Of a stretch of 64,000 nt of DNA, positions 60,138 to 64,000 are shown piece after piece; position 1 is the first letter of the stretch; every line of letters starts with the position of its first letter. Both the position numbers and the translations under genes were made by a program. The DNA is from Bifidobacterium sp. ESL0682 (GTDB lineage: Bacteria; Actinomycetota; Actinomycetes; Actinomycetales; Bifidobacteriaceae): positions 372,001 through 436,000 of the forward strand of contig NZ_CP113942.1 in assembly GCF_029392815.1 (NCBI RefSeq). The letters run 5' to 3'. The notes below the pieces were generated by a model, which worked only from the letters and a program-made list of their open reading frames with translations, did not search any database and was not told where the DNA came from.

Positions 60138-60223
60138 TGCGGCTGCGTGCCGCTACCGGTGCGGTGCGGCACGCTTTGTCTTGGACAGTTCGGCAATGAG
60201 GACAATATAAACGAGGCTAGGAT

Positions 60224-61677
60224 ATGGCATTTGAATTTGAAAAGGACCTGAAGGTCACCAAGACGAACATCCCAGGGCTGCTGGTGTTGGATCTGCCGGT
60301 GCACGGCGACAACCGCGGCTGGTTCAAGGAGAACTGGCAACGCGCCAAGATGACCGAGCTCGGACTGCCCGACTTCGGCCCGGTGCAGAACAACATCAGC
60401 TACAACGATAAAAAGGCGTCACCCGCGGCATCCACGCCGAGCCTTGGGACAAATATATCTCCATCGCGGCCGGCGAGATTTTCGGCGCATGGGTCGACCT
60501 GCGTCCGGGCGAAAGCTTCGGCCAAGTCTATACGACTCGTCTTGATCCATCGCGGGCAATTTATGTGCCGCGTGGAGTGGGCAACAGCTTCCAGGCACTG
60601 CAGGACGGCACGGTCTATACGTATCTGGTGAACGCGCACTGGTCGTTGGAACAGAAGAAGACCTACACCTTCGTCAACCTTGCCGACCCCGATCTTCATA
60701 TTGAATGGCCGATTCCGCTGGAGGAAAGCGAACGTAGCGACGCCGACCTGCATCACCCGATGTTGAAGGATGCCAAGCCCATGGCTCCTCGTCGTACATT
60801 GGTGACTGGCGCAAACGGGCAGCTCGGCCGCTCGATTCAGGCGTATGTCAAGGAACATGACCTGCAGGGCTTCGAGTTTACCGACCGTGACGAGTTTGAT
60901 TTCTCCGACCCGAAAGCCTACGAAAGCTATGACTGGAGCCTGTACGGCACCATCATCAACGCCGGCGCCTATACCGCGGTCGATAAGGCCGAAACCGCCG
61001 AGGGGCGACGCGACGCGTGGATGGCCAACGCGCAAGGTCCGGCATTGCTCGCCAAAACCGCAAGGGAACACAACCTGACACTGGTGCACATCTCCAGCGA
61101 TTACGTCTTTGACGGCACGCAGAAGGAACATAGCGAGACGGAGACGTTCTCGCCGCTCGGCGTCTATGGGCAAAGCAAGGCTGCAGGCGATATCGCAGTG
61201 GCCAATGTTCCTCGTCACTACATTCTTCGCTCCAGCTGGGTGATTGGCAACGGCCATAATTTCGTTAAAACCATGATGGGGCTTTCCGACCGTGTCGCGG
61301 ATCCGCAGGACAAGCTGAACCAGGTCACCGTGGTTGACGACCAATTCGGCCGCCTGACCTTCACCGACGACATGGCGCAGGCCATCTTCCATCTGCTGGA
61401 TGCCGATGCTGCTTACGACACTTACAACCTCACCGGAAGCGGTGCCGTGAAGAGCTGGGCGGATATTGCCAGGGAGGTCTTTGACGAGACCAACGGCAAC
61501 GGCGACAAGGTCGTTCCGGTAAGTACCGACGAATATTATGCCCATGCCGCAGGCCCGATTTCGCCGCGCCCCACCAATAGCGCCTTGGATCTTGCCAAGC
61601 TGGAGGCGGCGGGGTACCGTCCCGCGGACTGGGAGCAGACGCTTATCAATTACGTGAGCGAGCAAAAACAATCGTAA
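60224..61677 (+). CDS. rmlCD: Fused dTDP-4-keto-rhamnose 3,5-epimerase and reductase, one frame break
   Basis: 484 residues repaired. RmlC domain (1-180): LLVLDLPVHGDNRGWFKENW, then the frame breaks at A-run 60410-60414 (one A short); repaired SYNDKKGVTRGIHAEPWDKY restores the catalytic His, and VPRGVGNSFQALQDGTVYTY follows. RmlD domain (190-484): TLVTGANGQLGRSIQAYV, INAGAYTAVDKAETAEGRRD, HISSDYVFDGTQ, VYGQSKAAGD, RSSWVIGNG. The fusion carries out the last two steps to dTDP-L-rhamnose, a layout common in bifidobacteria and some other actinobacteria. Confidence 0.93.
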
Positions 61678-61806
61678 ACACCCATGTTGTCTCGACAATT
61701 GAGAGGGAACTGCATAGATGCAAATCAAGCGGATTCTCTCTCGGGTTGTCGGGACTAGGCTGGGTAAATATTCTTGCACATCGTCATTGTTGAAAGTGAG
61801 TCGAAC

Positions 61807-62718
61807 ATGAAGGGCATCATTCTTGCGGGTGGATCGGGGACTCGTCTATATCCGTTGACCACGGTCACCTCAAAGCAGCTGCTTCCTGTCTACGACAAGC
61901 CAATGATCTACTATCCGTTGAGCGTGCTGATGATGGCCGGCATCCGCGATATCCTGATCATTTCCACGCCGAAAGACCTACCGAATTTCGAACGGTTGCT
62001 GGGTGATGGTTCCGATTATGGCATCAAGCTGTCGTACAAGGTGCAGCCGAAGCCGGAAGGTCTGGCACAGGCGTTCACACTGGGCGAGGAGTTCATCGCT
62101 GGCGAGCCTTGCGCTCTGGTACTCGGCGACAACATTTTCTACGGCAACGGACTTCGACGTGTGCTCAAAGAGGCGGTTGACCTCGCTCAGCATGGTGAAT
62201 CCACCGTCTTTGGCTACTATGTTGACGATCCCAAGCGCTACGGCGTCGTTGAGTTCGACGAGAATAAGAAGGCCATCAGCATTGAGGAGAAGCCCGAGCA
62301 TCCTGCGAGCAATTATGCGGTGACTGGCCTGTATTTCTATGACGAGCGTGTGGTCGAATTGGCTAAGAAGGTCGAGCCCAGCGCTCGCGGAGAGCTTGAA
62401 ATCACCGATTTGAACCGTATGTACCTTGAAGGCGGCTCTCTCAATGTGCGCACGCTTGGCAGGGGCTACGCTTGGCTTGACACGGGAACCATGGATTCAC
62501 TCTATGAGGCCGGTGAGTTCGTGCGTTCTGTCGAAAAGGCCCAGGGGCTACCGATCGCGGCTGTCGAGGAAGCGGCATATGAGAACGGTTGGATTACCAG
62601 GGACCAGTTGCTTCAGGCGGCGGATAAATATCACAAGTCTGCATACGGTCGGCATCTCAAGGATGTCGCCGAAGACAAGATTATCGCCAAGGACAAGATC
62701 TCGGATATTTCCGAGTAA
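61807..62718 (+). CDS. rmlA: Glucose-1-phosphate thymidylyltransferase
   Basis: 303 residues from ATG 61807. [20 protein letters not shown] is the nucleotide loop; [100 protein letters not shown]. Makes dTDP-glucose from glucose-1-phosphate and dTTP, first step to dTDP-rhamnose. The message likely continues from rmlCD; the gap of 129 bases holds no gene. Confidence 0.97.
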   Translation: MKGIILAGGSGTRLYPLTTVTSKQLLPVYDKPMIYYPLSVLMMAGIRDILIISTPKDLPNFERLLGDGSDYGIKLSYKVQPKPEGLAQAFTLGEEFIAGEPCALVLGDNIFYGNGLRRVLKEAVDLAQHGESTVFGYYVDDPKRYGVVEFDENKKAISIEEKPEHPASNYAVTGLYFYDERVVELAKKVEPSARGELEITDLNRMYLEGGSLNVRTLGRGYAWLDTGTMDSLYEAGEFVRSVEKAQGLPIAAVEEAAYENGWITRDQLLQAADKYHKSAYGRHLKDVAEDKIIAKDKISDISE

Positions 62719-62886
62719 GACAGCTTCGGATATTTTTCTGAATACGTGTTTTTTCTCTTCTGTGGCTGATGAAGATTCGCGCTGATTCTTTTGTTCACAA
62801 TGATTGTGCTGTGTCTTCCTCGAGTCCCAGCTATTCTTGATAAGTAGTATGAAGAAGTCCGTACGGCAATGCGAGGGAGAGCATCG

Positions 62887-64000
62887 ATGAGTCGCAAGAA
62901 GGGGCACAGGAACTCTAAGTCTAAGGGTAAAGCTGCCGCTAGGATCCGTCTTGCAAACAACGTGAGTGCCGATGACAAGGACAAGCGTACTTCTGGTCAG
63001 ATTGCCGTAAACGAAAGTCATGAAACCGCCGCTGATCGCCATGATCGAGCTGATGATAAACGTGATGACAGCCGTCCGATTCATCAGGACGATTCGATCC
63101 AAAGCGTTTCGGCTCAGGATACTCCAACTCAAAGTAGCCCAGAACCCGATGCCTCGATCGAGGAACTGACCATCGAGCCGCGTAAACCGCGCAAGTTGCC
63201 CCGGTGGACGTTTCACTCGATCATCGCGGTGTTGGTGGTTGCCCTTGTGGCGGCGGGCGTCGGCGTATGGGGTTATAGCCATTGGCGTCATATCGCTGTG
63301 AGTGTCAACGGCACTGAACAACAGGTGCGTGCCGACACCACGCTTGGCAAACTGGCGAAGGACAACCGCGATTTCGGCGCCAAGCCGGGCAGGTTGATTT
63401 CCGTGTCGGGCAAAGTTCTCAAATCAACCGGCGGAGAACCGGTGGTTTATAGGGTCAACGGGAAAAAGATCGCAAGCGTCGACGCGACAAAACATAAGAC
63501 ATCTAAAGAGAACTCCAAGGAAGCAACCGGCGTCCCTGCCAACCTTAACTCGGTCAAATTGCCCGAAAACGCAAGAATAAGCGTGAAGAGCGGCAAGGAC
63601 GTCGTCGAAAAACATGATATCCAACGCACCGTGGTTCCATTCAATGTCATTATTAATGGGCATGGTGTCATCCAAAAGCTCAGGCAGGCCGGCAAAGATG
63701 GTTCAAGCGAAGTCTGGACCGGCAAGATTTCCGGTGAGCGTGTGAACAAAGGCGTGGTCACGCAGCCTCAGGACGTCATTGTCGACACGTTCTCGCCCAA
63801 GCCCGCAAGCTGCAAGGTGGTTGCGCTGACTTTCGACGATGGACCCAGCCAATACAGCGGCCCGATTCTTGACATATTGAAAGAGAAGGGCGCCAAGGCC
63901 ACGTTCTTTGATATCGGCACGGGTTCGGCGGAATATCCGCAAATGGAGCAGCGCATGGTCGCCGAGGGCCATCAGGTGGCCAGCCACAGCAACACGCATC
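62887..64000 (+). CDS. Membrane-anchored NodB-type polysaccharide deacetylase (3' end outside window)
   Basis: The frame starts at ATG 62887 (AGGGAGA at 62874-62880) and is open to the window end (371 codons seen). A basic, then Asp/Ser-rich N-terminus (1-100) precedes one membrane segment (FHSIIAVLVVALVAAGVGVW). Residues 130-295 are an extracellular linker domain. The NodB domain begins at about 305: VVALTFDDGPSQYSGPILDI (catalytic Asp pair), AKATFFDIGT and GHQVASHSNTH (His metal site). Such enzymes deacetylate peptidoglycan or surface polysaccharide N-acetyl groups. Confidence 0.9.
   Translation, partial: MSRKKGHRNSKSKGKAAARIRLANNVSADDKDKRTSGQIAVNESHETAADRHDRADDKRDDSRPIHQDDSIQSVSAQDTPTQSSPEPDASIEELTIEPRKPRKLPRWTFHSIIAVLVVALVAAGVGVWGYSHWRHIAVSVNGTEQQVRADTTLGKLAKDNRDFGAKPGRLISVSGKVLKSTGGEPVVYRVNGKKIASVDATKHKTSKENSKEATGVPANLNSVKLPENARISVKSGKDVVEKHDIQRTVVPFNVIINGHGVIQKLRQAGKDGSSEVWTGKISGERVNKGVVTQPQDVIVDTFSPKPASCKVVALTFDDGPSQYSGPILDILKEKGAKATFFDIGTGSAEYPQMEQRMVAEGHQVASHSNTH

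Overview
The window reads as a stretch of a Bifidobacterium chromosome. This is inferred from the gene order argS-lysA-hom-thrB, dapE-rne-rplU-rpmA-obg-proB-aspC, tRNA-Trp-secE-nusG-rplK-rplA, from actinobacterial fusions (Maf-Nudix, RmlC-RmlD), and from a G+C-rich core interrupted by a clearly more A+T-rich polysaccharide cluster. No species call is made.

Layout. 1-8530: a divergent FKBP-type lipoprotein, a three-gene membrane/lipoprotein cluster, a cysteine-free thioredoxin-TPR protein, an EF4 (LepA) of the atypical type behind a TetR gene whose promoter carries two TGACC-N3-GGTCA operators, and a CYTH protein. 8639-19716: tRNA-Arg(CCG), argS, lysA, hom, thrB (lysine and threonine synthesis), a Maf-Nudix fusion, an AEC transporter and dapE. 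19999-31297: RNase E/G with a very long charged N-terminus, rplU, rpmA, obg, proB, an aminotransferase, tRNA-Trp, secE, nusG, rplK, rplA. 31523-34160: a membrane-anchored HNH nuclease and a DHA2-type exporter.

34404-62718 is a cell-surface polysaccharide locus. It has a priming sugar transferase, a DUF4012 protein, two family-2 glycosyltransferases, a Wzy-like polymerase, a Wzx flippase, two acyltransferases, two LicD proteins, an IspD-like cytidylyltransferase with a partner SDR, a LicC-LicA fusion with a LicB-like permease, a DUF6056 membrane protein, and dTDP-rhamnose genes (rmlB, rmlCD, rmlA). The Lic set suggests phosphocholine (or a similar amino-alcohol phosphate) decoration of the polymer. 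Within it lie gene debris (DUF6056 and acyltransferase remnants, two IS256-family transposase remnants) and a three-gene cassette (56044-58496: TIGR04255-type protein, membrane/HTH protein, unrecognised protein), which is the best candidate for an undescribed system. The window ends inside a NodB-type polysaccharide deacetylase.

Caution: 15 otherwise normal genes contain 18 single-base frame breaks, most at short homopolymers, including in nusG and rplK, which should be indispensable. I treat these as probable sequencing or assembly indels and annotate the repaired full-length genes.
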